From Allofournierella sp. (GTDB taxonomy: Bacteria; Bacillota; Clostridia; Oscillospirales; Ruminococcaceae), in NCBI GenBank assembly GCA_020025635.1, contig JAHHRU010000002.1, forward strand, positions 62,001 to 126,000: 64,000 bases of DNA, read 5' to 3'. Positions 36,158-43,399 of the stretch are shown here, one piece after another; within the stretch, counting starts at the first letter, position 1; the number at the start of each line of letters is the position of its first letter. Position numbers and translations under genes: made by a program. The notes beneath the pieces are model-generated. The model was given only the letters and a program-made list of their open reading frames with translations. It searched no databases and was not told where the DNA came from.

Positions 36158-37141
36158 TCAGTCCAGATCCGTATAATCCTCCGGCACCTGGATATTCAGC
36201 TCCTGCGCCTGCGTGCGGTTCACCATCTTAACAGGGTTTTCGTAATATTCTACCGGCATTTTGGAAACGTCCTCGCCTTCCAGCACCCGTACAGCCATTT
36301 TGCCGGTGGTTCGGCCCAGCTCATAATAGTCGATGCAGAAGCTGGCCACACCGCAGCCGCGGCAGGTGTCGGCATCTCCGGTGATGATGGGCACGTTCTT
36401 CGAGCCCACCGCATTGTGAATGGCCTCGGCACAGGAAGCAGCGGTATTATCGGTGGGGATGTAAAGGGCATCGTTCTCGTCCGCTGCCGTTGCGGCAACT
36501 GCCGATACATCGTTGGAATCGGCGAAGGTGTAAATATTCACGTTCAGGCCCGCTTTCTTCAGCTCCTCTTCCACGACCTGTGCCTGATAAAGGGAGTTTG
36601 CTTCGCTGGAGCTGTACAGGATGCCCACATTCTCTGCCTGGGGCACCAGCTGCGAGATCATGCCAGCCTGCTGTTCCAGAGGGGCCAGGTCACAGGTTCC
36701 GGAAATGTTGTTTCCCACCACACCGGTGAAATTTTCCAGATCCAGCGCCACCCCGTACTCAGTGATGGCAGTGCCCAGAACGGGGATCTCACTTGTGGCA
36801 GCTGCCGCTGCCTGCAGGCTGGGGGTCGCATTGGCCAGGATCAGATCCACCTGATTTGCGGCAAAGCCGGAACAGATGACACCGCAGGTGGGAATATCGT
36901 TGGAAGCATTTTGCAGATCGAATGCAACCTGACCGGGAAGCGCCTCTTCAATGGCATCCATAAAGCCCTTGGTGGCAGCATCCAGAGAGGGATGCTGGGT
37001 GAGCTGGCAGATGCCTACCGTGTATTTCGCATCTGCTGCGGATGTGGACGAAGAAGTCCCTTGGGCACTGCCGCATCCGGTAAAGCTCAAAGTCAGGGCC
37101 GCAGAGAGGACAATGGCGATCAGACTTTTTTTCGTTTTCAT
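36158..37141 (-). CDS. ABC transporter substrate-binding lipoprotein (TrpX-like family)
   Basis: 327 residues from the ATG giving MKTKKSLIA (AAGGAGT site). Lipobox SFTGC with Cys23, a Ser/Thr linker, then the fold of the ABC_sub_bind family (QLTQHPSLDAATKGF, GIVYSSSEANS-like stretches, VYIPTDN). This family includes TrpX and binds amino acids or related small molecules. The usual permease and ATPase genes do not follow; the next DNA is the hairpin array, so it is an orphan or the partners lie elsewhere. A strong terminator and a candidate leader peptide precede it. Confidence 0.88.
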   Translation of the reverse strand: MKTKKSLIAIVLSAALTLSFTGCGSAQGTSSSTSAADAKYTVGICQLTQHPSLDAATKGFMDAIEEALPGQVAFDLQNASNDIPTCGVICSGFAANQVDLILANATPSLQAAAAATSEIPVLGTAITEYGVALDLENFTGVVGNNISGTCDLAPLEQQAGMISQLVPQAENVGILYSSSEANSLYQAQVVEEELKKAGLNVNIYTFADSNDVSAVAATAADENDALYIPTDNTAASCAEAIHNAVGSKNVPIITGDADTCRGCGVASFCIDYYELGRTTGKMAVRVLEGEDVSKMPVEYYENPVKMVNRTQAQELNIQVPEDYTDLD

Positions 37142-37175
37142 ACAAAAGACTCCTTTTTCAGTGGTTTTGATAAAA

Positions 37176-37222
37176 CAAAAAGAGCGGCTCCATCCCGAAA
37201 GGACGGAGCCGCTCTTTTTTGC
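37176..37222 (-). terminator. Strong terminator or attenuator before the TrpX-like gene
   Basis: Stem 37181-37195 with 37201-37215 (15 bp, one G-U, 5-base loop); on the minus strand followed by TTTTTGTTTT. It lies between the candidate leader peptide and the lipoprotein gene, the place expected of an attenuator. Confidence 0.85.
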
Positions 37223-37242
37223 GCAACAAATGCAAAACGCGT

Positions 37243-37359
37243 TCACCTGTTCCCAGACGGAGATGGATTTACGGTATCACGAAAAAAGCCCGTAAATCGA
37301 GCCTGGAAAGCGGCAAAGAAGCCCTGCATAGCGACAGCATTCATGCGAACGTTCATCAT
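37243..37359 (-). CDS. Candidate Phe-rich leader peptide (38 residues)
   Basis: Begins with tandem ATG codons seven bases after AAAGGAG and ends at TGA shortly before the terminator. Six of the 38 residues are Phe, five-plus of them grouped in GFFAAFQARFTGFF. A 9-bp hairpin (GATTTACGG with CCGTAAATC on the minus strand) overlaps the Phe codons. The arrangement resembles an amino-acid attenuation leader, upstream of an amino-acid-type binding lipoprotein. The frame is short and could be chance. Confidence 0.4.
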   Translation of the reverse strand: MMNVRMNAVAMQGFFAAFQARFTGFFRDTVNPSPSGNR

Positions 37360-37640
37360 GATCGGGCTCCTTTCTGCCGGCTGGCGGCGTTTCGTTTTGG
37401 GGAAGCATTCCTGCCTCCGCCAGAGAGTATCGAGAAGATCTGCATCTTTTTTCCGGCCTTTTTGGGCCTGGCTTGAAGCATGTTTTTAGTATATTCCCCA
37501 CGGTGGCATTTGTAAAATCGATAGTTTTAATTATCATCATCAACGTTTTTTATTTTGCCAGCACCTTTCCCGAAAAGAAGTTTTGCGTCCCCATGAATAA
37601 TGCCCCCGGAAAAGCAGGATGCTTTCCCCCCTCTTCTGCC
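37360..37640. other. Intergenic stretch between glycan operon end and leader peptide
   Basis: Contains the upstream region of the leader peptide unit. Near 37500-37560 it is very A+T-rich and may carry the minus-strand promoter, but no pair of hexamers was convincing. No gene is seen. Confidence 0.4.
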
Positions 37641-37690
37641 CAAAAAAACGGCCCTGTCTTGGATGATGACCAAGGCAGGGCCGTTTGCAC
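37641..37690 (-). terminator. Terminator of the 18-kb surface glycan operon
   Basis: Stem 37648-37662 with 37670-37684 (15 bp, one mismatch allowed as G-U), followed on the minus strand by a run of T. It lies about 70 bases past the carrier protein stop. Confidence 0.9.
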
Positions 37691-37753
37691 CGCGGGATCT
37701 TTTCCGGGGCTTCCTCAAAGGATGCTCTGTTTTCCCCCAGGGCAGATCTCAGA

Positions 37754-37978
37754 TCAGTCCATGTTCTTTTCAACCAGGGCCCACAGGCTCTTGGCAGAGT
37801 TGAAGTTGTCCGGGGTCAGATCGCCGGGAGACAGCTCCACGCCATACTCATCTTCAATTTCGGACACGATCGTCAGGATATCAAAAGAGCTCAGGATCTT
37901 GTCGTCGATCAGAGTGGTGCAGTTTTCAAAATCCACACCTGCCACAATGTCTTCCAGAAATTCCAAAAACTTTTCCAT
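37754..37978 (-). CDS. Acyl/aminoacyl carrier protein (DltC-like)
   Basis: 74 residues, the size of DltC or ACP. The phosphopantetheine site reads LSSFDIL (Ser31), aligned with LDSF of DltC, so the usual Asp before the Ser is itself Ser. Acidic overall. The ATG overlaps the decarboxylase stop by one base (TAATG). Last gene of the glycan operon, directly behind an adenylating ligase and a PLP decarboxylase. It should carry an aminoacyl thioester and present it to the membrane acyltransferase or to the decarboxylase. Confidence 0.88.
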   Translation of the reverse strand: MEKFLEFLEDIVAGVDFENCTTLIDDKILSSFDILTIVSEIEDEYGVELSPGDLTPDNFNSAKSLWALVEKNMD

Positions 37979-39183
37979 TATTTTGCTCCTTGTTCTGATT
38001 GTTTTGAATTAAGAAGGTCGGTTGCAAAGCTTTCACGCAGGCATTCATAACCAGCCTTCTGCGAATACACATATACAGCGGGGATATCCCGGCTCAGGAA
38101 CAGCGAGATGCCTTCGGTCATGGAGTAGGCACCACAACGCTGGAAGAAGAGCTTATCGCCGATTTCCGGCGCATTCAGTGCAATGTCCCGCACCAGGATG
38201 TCATTTGTGGTGCACAGCGCACCGCAGAGGGTATACTCCTGCGCCTGTGCATCACGCTTTGGGAACTGATGGATGGGAGGCAGCTTCATGCCCATCATCT
38301 GGCCGAAATAGTTGATCTGATGAAGGCCGCTGTCCAAAATGATGAAATTCGTATCATCGGATTTTTTCACATCATCGATCTGGGTAATGAAGCAGCCGCA
38401 GTCGGATGCCACAAACCGTCCCATTTCAATGCCCACAAAGCTGAAATTCTCAAGACCCTTGAGCAGCTCTTCCAGAGCCTCCATCTGCTCTTTGCGGGGA
38501 GCCGGTTTGTCCCCTTCGAAATATGCAACCGACAGTCCCGGCCCATATTCCAGCTGCAGCTCTTCCATGTGGAACTGGTCTTTCAGCTTTTTGGCATAGG
38601 CATCCACATAGGCCAGCTCTTTTTCGATCTTTTTGAGCTTTTTCTGTGTTCCGGAGAAATAGTGGATGCCGATGATCTGGCAGTATTCGCTGCCCTGGTT
38701 CAGGCGGAAGATCTCTTCCAGGGTTGCTTCATCCACACCGAACTGATTGCCGGAAGTAAGCCGCACCAGCATTTTGATGTGGGTCTTCTTTTCGGCTGCC
38801 AGCCGGCTCAGGATCTTGTAATGCTGCATGGACTCGGCTGTGAAAATGCCTTTGCCCCGGCCAAGCTCAAAAATGCGCCGCATCGAGTGCTCGGTTTTGC
38901 TTACACCCGAAACAATGATTTTTTCCGGATCGATGCCGGCCCGGCTGCAAATTTCATATTCGCCGGGAGAGCATACCTCGAAACGGTCCACATAAGGATC
39001 GATGTACTTTACCAGAAACGGATTCGCTTTCATTGCATAGCACAAAGCGCCGCAGTGCGGCATCAATTCATGCATCTGCTGCACACCCCTTGCCAGGATG
39101 TCCGCATCAAAAATATAGCAGGGAGCCTGCAGACCACTTTCTGCATGCTTCAAGGTTTCCTGCCATGTGGTTTCTTCATACAT
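37978..39183 (-). CDS. Type III PLP-dependent decarboxylase (BtrK/DAP-decarboxylase-like)
   Basis: 401 residues from the ATG that overlaps the ligase stop (TGATG); a GTG one codon earlier is also possible. Schiff-base Lys sits in YAMKANP (residue 52), and GEYEICSRAGIDPEKIIVSG plus RCGAYSMTEG match the alanine racemase-fold decarboxylases (ornithine, DAP, carboxynorspermidine, BtrK). Placement between an adenylating ligase and a carrier protein is that of butirosin BtrJ-BtrK-BtrI, where BtrK decarboxylates glutamyl-carrier to GABA-carrier. The true substrate is not known. It could instead decarboxylate a free amino acid. Confidence 0.85.
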   Translation of the reverse strand: MYEETTWQETLKHAESGLQAPCYIFDADILARGVQQMHELMPHCGALCYAMKANPFLVKYIDPYVDRFEVCSPGEYEICSRAGIDPEKIIVSGVSKTEHSMRRIFELGRGKGIFTAESMQHYKILSRLAAEKKTHIKMLVRLTSGNQFGVDEATLEEIFRLNQGSEYCQIIGIHYFSGTQKKLKKIEKELAYVDAYAKKLKDQFHMEELQLEYGPGLSVAYFEGDKPAPRKEQMEALEELLKGLENFSFVGIEMGRFVASDCGCFITQIDDVKKSDDTNFIILDSGLHQINYFGQMMGMKLPPIHQFPKRDAQAQEYTLCGALCTTNDILVRDIALNAPEIGDKLFFQRCGAYSMTEGISLFLSRDIPAVYVYSQKAGYECLRESFATDLLNSKQSEQGAK

Positions 39184-40694
39184 CACAGTGCACCCTCCTT
39201 ATACATCTGGAACAGGGCCTTGCGGTCTGTTTTTCCGTTTTTGGTCAGCGGCATCGATTCCATCTGTTTGAACACATTCGGCACCATATATTCCGGAACG
39301 GTTTCTTTCATCCGGGAAATGATCTGTGCCTTTTCCACCTCGCCCACATAGAACGCCACGACCTTGTTGCGGGCCTCATCGTATGCGCAGCACGCGTGGC
39401 TCACACCTTCCACATTGCCCAGCACGGTTTCAATTTCTTCCAGCTCGATGCGGTGGCCCATGTGCTTGATCTGGAAATCCTTTCGGCCGGCAAAGTAAAG
39501 CAGACCATTCTGATAGCTGCCCAGGTCGCCGGTGCGGTAGATCCTTTCCGGATACAGCTTGTTCAGCGGATTCTGCACAAAGTGTTTTGCTGTTACTTCC
39601 GGATTGTTGTAATAGCCCAGCGCAAGGGCTGTTCCGGCTACACAGATCTCGCCAACGATTCCATCCTCGGCAACCGGATGATCGTTTTCATCCAGCAAAA
39701 ATACCGTTTCATTGTCAAAGGGGATACCGGCCGGGATCTTTTCATCCTCGCCGAATTCTTTATCCAGGATGTAGTATGTACAGTTGCAGGTGATCTCGGT
39801 GGGACCATACAGGTTCACATACATTGCATTGGGATAATAGCCCCGCAGCTTGTTCAGCTGCTTGATGGGCATGACCTCACCGCTGAACATGATGCGCTTG
39901 ATGGCACCGGGAACTTTGTATTTGAACCCATGCAGACGGATGAGCATGCACAGTGCCGAAACGGCCCAGGTCATGGTGGTGACATGGTGATCATCCAGCA
40001 TGTCGATGACCTTTACCGGGGACATAAAATATGCCTTGGGGATGATGACCAGCGTTGCTCCCGTCTTGATCGCGGGATAAATATCCTTTACCGACACATC
40101 GAAGTCGAAGGGGGCCTGATTGCCGATCACATCCTCATTGGTGATGCCGAATCGTTCGGTGAAGATATCAATAAAATCGATCACCGACCGATGGCCGACC
40201 AGCACTCCCTTGGGAACGCCGGTGGAACCGGAAGTAAAATTGCAGTACAGCGGGTCCAGGTCCACTGCACAGGCCCGTCTTTGGGCCAGCACAGCTTCAT
40301 TGATATCGCCGCCGATCTCTTCCAGATAGATCAGGTTCTGGTTTTCCCCCAGCTTTTCCACCTCTGCATCATAGGCATGGGTGGTCAGCACTGCCGCCGG
40401 CTGCAGCACATTCAAAATTTGATTGACCCGCTCCTGCGGGAAGCTGGGGTCCAGCAGGGTGTAAAATCCGCCGGCATATACAATGCCGAAAAACGCCTGC
40501 AGGCAGGATACGCTTTTATCCATATAGCAGACAACCGGCTGATGGCGCTGGATATGCTCTGCCAGCACTGTGCCGATGACCTTTGCCCGGGCAATGAGTT
40601 CGCTGTACGAGCATTGACCATCCGGATCGATCACAGCTGTTTTATCCGGATATTTTTGAGCAGAATTTTCCAGGTATTCCAGTACATTCTTCAT
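39183..40694 (-). CDS. Amino-acid adenylating ligase (DltA-like, NRPS adenylation fold)
   Basis: 503 residues, stand-alone A domain. A3 FTSGSTGVPKG (153-163), A5 NLYGPTE, A7 YRTGDLG, A8 GRKDFQIKHMGHRIELEEIE, A10 LTKNGKTDRK. The FDVSV motif carries Asp199, the residue that holds the alpha-amino group of the substrate, so the substrate is an amino acid. It loads the carrier protein as DltA does, using ATP. Overlaps the SGNH gene by 4 bases and the decarboxylase by 1 base. Whether it prefers D-alanine, as DltA, or a dicarboxylic amino acid cannot be read by eye. Confidence 0.9.
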   Translation of the reverse strand: MKNVLEYLENSAQKYPDKTAVIDPDGQCSYSELIARAKVIGTVLAEHIQRHQPVVCYMDKSVSCLQAFFGIVYAGGFYTLLDPSFPQERVNQILNVLQPAAVLTTHAYDAEVEKLGENQNLIYLEEIGGDINEAVLAQRRACAVDLDPLYCNFTSGSTGVPKGVLVGHRSVIDFIDIFTERFGITNEDVIGNQAPFDFDVSVKDIYPAIKTGATLVIIPKAYFMSPVKVIDMLDDHHVTTMTWAVSALCMLIRLHGFKYKVPGAIKRIMFSGEVMPIKQLNKLRGYYPNAMYVNLYGPTEITCNCTYYILDKEFGEDEKIPAGIPFDNETVFLLDENDHPVAEDGIVGEICVAGTALALGYYNNPEVTAKHFVQNPLNKLYPERIYRTGDLGSYQNGLLYFAGRKDFQIKHMGHRIELEEIETVLGNVEGVSHACCAYDEARNKVVAFYVGEVEKAQIISRMKETVPEYMVPNVFKQMESMPLTKNGKTDRKALFQMYKEGAL

Positions 40695-41758
40695 GCTGCC
40701 GCCTCCTCGATCGACTTCAGCCCTGCCACTACATCGTCATAATTGGTTTCAAAATAAATGCTGCTGTCTTCTGCCTGTTCCACTTCCATAAGAAGCCGGG
40801 TCTGTCTGTCTGCCAAAGACCCTTTCATATGGCCTTCAGCATCCACATAATCTTCTCTGGTCCGATAAAGATATTCCGACTTTGCATAATTAAAGTCATA
40901 ATAGGGCACACCAGCTTCATCGCACAGGTTCTGAAAGAACTCATGCGCTTGATCATGTTTTTCGCCTGCCAAACGCTCCGGTGGAACAGCTGAGGTTACG
41001 CACACCAGTTTAATACCATTTTCTTTGCAATAAGAAGCAGTTTTATTGAAATATCGGATCTTATACTCAGAAATTCTTTCTTCCCGAAACTCTCGCATCC
41101 CATATTTGCTGTCTTCCCGGATCTTCATGCCTTCCAAATAGCCTCTGCCTTTGTATTGGTAGATTCCACCCAGAATCTTAGCACCGGGCTGTTGGATTTG
41201 CGTTTTTACGTTTTTTAAATTTTCTGGATGCCGCAGTGCCCTCAAGCGTTCCGGAATTCGCCGTATTGTATCTGCGTTTGCTTCATAAACGAACAGGGCA
41301 TCATTATAAGTTTGGGCTTTGGCCATGTTCCAAAAATACTCCAGATCCACGCCGTTTTTCATAGACCAGCGCCAAACGGTGTTGCTGTTTCCATCAAAGC
41401 CTTCTGTTTCAAAATTTTTGTCGACTGGGTCATTCCAGGTTCCGTAATCCATTCCCAGGTAAACTTCCTTCAGATTTCCATCTTTGTTGAGTTCCTTGAT
41501 TTCTCCATATATATCATCATTTGTCATTCCGCCTTCTCCAAATGTAAAAGCATTTTTGTTGTACTCATCATTCATGATAAACGGATTGAACCCAGTTCTT
41601 TCGTGTGACTGGCCTAAAATTGCAATATCGCAATTATACATGTGATATTCATTCATCAGCTTTTGTGTAAACGGCGTTGTTCCCAGCAAATAATTTGCTG
41701 CACAGCCAACGATCACATTGACGATCAGGAAAATCAGTCCTCTTTTAAAAGCCCGCAT
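40691..41758 (-). CDS. Membrane-anchored SGNH-hydrolase-like protein (DltD/AlgX-like)
   Basis: 355 residues from the ATG giving MRAFKRG (GGAGGG seven bases before). One N-terminal membrane segment (about 7-25) then an outer domain. DIAILGQSHERTG (Ser51, His52) occupies the place of the SGNH nucleophile block, and DAEGH near the C-terminus fits the Asp-x-x-His block. Such proteins follow MBOAT acyltransferases and help transfer the acyl group to the glycan outside the cell (DltD, AlgJ/AlgX). The start lies inside the end of the MBOAT gene, a 14-base overlap. Confidence 0.8.
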   Translation of the reverse strand: MRAFKRGLIFLIVNVIVGCAANYLLGTTPFTQKLMNEYHMYNCDIAILGQSHERTGFNPFIMNDEYNKNAFTFGEGGMTNDDIYGEIKELNKDGNLKEVYLGMDYGTWNDPVDKNFETEGFDGNSNTVWRWSMKNGVDLEYFWNMAKAQTYNDALFVYEANADTIRRIPERLRALRHPENLKNVKTQIQQPGAKILGGIYQYKGRGYLEGMKIREDSKYGMREFREERISEYKIRYFNKTASYCKENGIKLVCVTSAVPPERLAGEKHDQAHEFFQNLCDEAGVPYYDFNYAKSEYLYRTREDYVDAEGHMKGSLADRQTRLLMEVEQAEDSSIYFETNYDDVVAGLKSIEEAAA

Positions 41759-43235
41759 AGATAAACCCTCCAAGGCCTGCCATTCTTCCGAAACAGGCAA
41801 TCAGCTGAATAAGGATCGTCCATACGATAACCTGCACAGCAAAATTCTTTTTGCCCATCCATTCACGAACAGACCCTTTCTTTTCATGGAAGATGCTGAC
41901 CCCCAGCAGCAGCACAAGTGCCGCCGAAATCTTGATAAGATCAAACGTTTCAATGCCAATGATATCCAGATTGGTTCTGCCCAGGTACAGCATGTTTTTG
42001 AGCAGTTCGGCCGACCCAAGTGCAGTGACAGCGCAGTCGGTGCACCAGCCGATGGTTACAATGATAAAGGTGCGGAACAGGCAAAAGGCGTTCCAGGCCT
42101 TTGACTTATCATTTATATGCAGCTTCTTTTTGGTGTTTGCGTAAACATCAGCCATCAGTTCACTGAATGCCAGGATAATGCCGTTGTACAGGCCCCACAG
42201 TGCATAATTGGTTCCTGTACCATGCCAGATGCCCACCAGCAGAAATACCACCACATTGGCAACAGCCATCGGGATGCGGTTTGCCATTTTGCGGGACATA
42301 TGCTTTTTAAGATGTTTTTTTGTTTTGGAAACCGCACGGGACATGGAGAATGGATAAAACACATAATCCTTCATCCACGCACCCAGCGTAATGTGCCAGC
42401 GGCGCCAGAATTCGCCCAGCGATTTGGAAAAGAACGGCTGACGGAAGTTTTCTGCCAGATTGATGCCAAAGCACTGGGATGCGCCGCGAATCACATCAAT
42501 GCCGCCGCTGAAATTTGCGTACAGCTCAAAGCCGAACAGCACAAGGCCAATGAACACCGCAAAGCCATAAGCGGTTTCTTTTCCGAAAAAGATGTTTTCC
42601 ACATATTTTGAAACATTTTTACCGATGACCATTACCTTAAAATAGCCCCACAGCATCAGCTGCACGCCGTATTTCAGGCTGCGCGGATCAAAGGTGTTTT
42701 TCTTGAGTTCTCCGGAAAAATCTTTATAACGGCTGATCGGCCCCTGGATCAGCTGCGGAAAATAGCATACAAACAGCAGCATCTTTGCATACGATTTTTC
42801 CGGTTCGATCCGTTTCCAGTATACATCCAGAACATAAGAAACAGCCTGCAAGGTATAGTAGGACAAGCCCAGCGGGACCAGCAGCTGAAGCCCTTTCATC
42901 ATTGCAGAATGTTCGAACTGCGGGGTTATGTATTTCAGCAGGACCAAAACCCCGATATTAAAAAACAGGGTGATCAGCATCGCTCTTTTTTGTTTGCTTT
43001 TAATTTGAGCCGGTTCCTGATTCTGGTCATCGTTCAAATGACCGATCTTTCTGCCGGCCAGCCAGATGCTGAGAGAAGTCAGGATCACAAAGATCAGGCC
43101 CTTTGCATTGTACATGCAGGTAAAAGCAAGACTTGTTACCAAAAGCACACCGACCGATGCTTTTCTTGGCAGCAGATAATACAGGATCACTGCTGCACAC
43201 AGAAAAATCAAAAATGCCAATGTTGTAATGTCCAT
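41745..43235 (-). CDS. MBOAT-family O-acyltransferase (DltB/AlgI-like)
   Basis: 496 residues, about eleven membrane segments. YFPQLIQGPISRY, EFWRRWHITLGAWMKDYVFYP and IWHGTGTNYALWG are the MBOAT motifs, with the catalytic His in WHG. It moves an acyl or aminoacyl group from the carrier inside the cell to a surface polymer or to the SGNH partner. First gene of the five-gene tail of the glycan operon. The substrate should be defined by the ligase and carrier encoded just downstream, so aminoacyl rather than acetyl transfer is expected. Confidence 0.93.
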   Translation of the reverse strand: MDITTLAFLIFLCAAVILYYLLPRKASVGVLLVTSLAFTCMYNAKGLIFVILTSLSIWLAGRKIGHLNDDQNQEPAQIKSKQKRAMLITLFFNIGVLVLLKYITPQFEHSAMMKGLQLLVPLGLSYYTLQAVSYVLDVYWKRIEPEKSYAKMLLFVCYFPQLIQGPISRYKDFSGELKKNTFDPRSLKYGVQLMLWGYFKVMVIGKNVSKYVENIFFGKETAYGFAVFIGLVLFGFELYANFSGGIDVIRGASQCFGINLAENFRQPFFSKSLGEFWRRWHITLGAWMKDYVFYPFSMSRAVSKTKKHLKKHMSRKMANRIPMAVANVVVFLLVGIWHGTGTNYALWGLYNGIILAFSELMADVYANTKKKLHINDKSKAWNAFCLFRTFIIVTIGWCTDCAVTALGSAELLKNMLYLGRTNLDIIGIETFDLIKISAALVLLLGVSIFHEKKGSVREWMGKKNFAVQVIVWTILIQLIACFGRMAGLGGFIYAGF

Positions 43236-43241
43236 ACTCGA

Positions 43242-43271
43242 TTACTTTCCCACGAATTCGTTTGAATTCAT
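43242..43271 (-). CDS. Very short ORF (9 residues) just before the MBOAT gene
   Basis: ATG to TAA encodes MNSNEFVGK and has an excellent ribosome site (GAAGGGAGG), better than that of the MBOAT gene 7 bases downstream. It may couple translation into the MBOAT gene or be a start-site decoy. Too short to be judged by composition. Confidence 0.3.
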   Translation of the reverse strand: MNSNEFVGK

Positions 43272-43362
43272 GGCCTCCCTTCCGCAGGAAGCCCTGTTTA
43301 TTTTGCACACCGCAGCGTGCAACACAGCTCCTGTGATAAATCGTCCATCGTGAATGATCCAT

Positions 43363-43396
43363 GAACAGGAAAGAGAGTTTCCTCTCTTTCCTGTGT
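43363..43396. repeat. Inverted repeat between wecB and the MBOAT gene
   Basis: About 14-bp stem with a 4-base loop, on the minus strand just after wecB. No T-run follows on that strand, so it is more likely an RNA-processing or stabilising hairpin than a terminator. Confidence 0.55.
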
Positions 43397-43399
43397 TTT

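Noticed and set aside
37143..37246. N-terminal extension of the TrpX-like lipoprotein from a GTG at 37246
   Set aside because: The extension would run through the terminator stem and destroy the lipoprotein signal; the ATG at 37141 has a proper ribosome site.
35906..37489. 527-residue plus-strand frame crossing the hairpin array and the TrpX-like gene
   Set aside because: Overlaps a lipoprotein gene with a clear lipobox on the other strand and runs through terminator hairpins; no plausible start.
37754..43235. Ordinary D-alanylation (dltABCD) operon
   Set aside because: The added type III PLP decarboxylase, the altered carrier site and the position inside a ManNAcA glycan operon do not fit a standard dlt operon, although D-Ala as substrate is not excluded.
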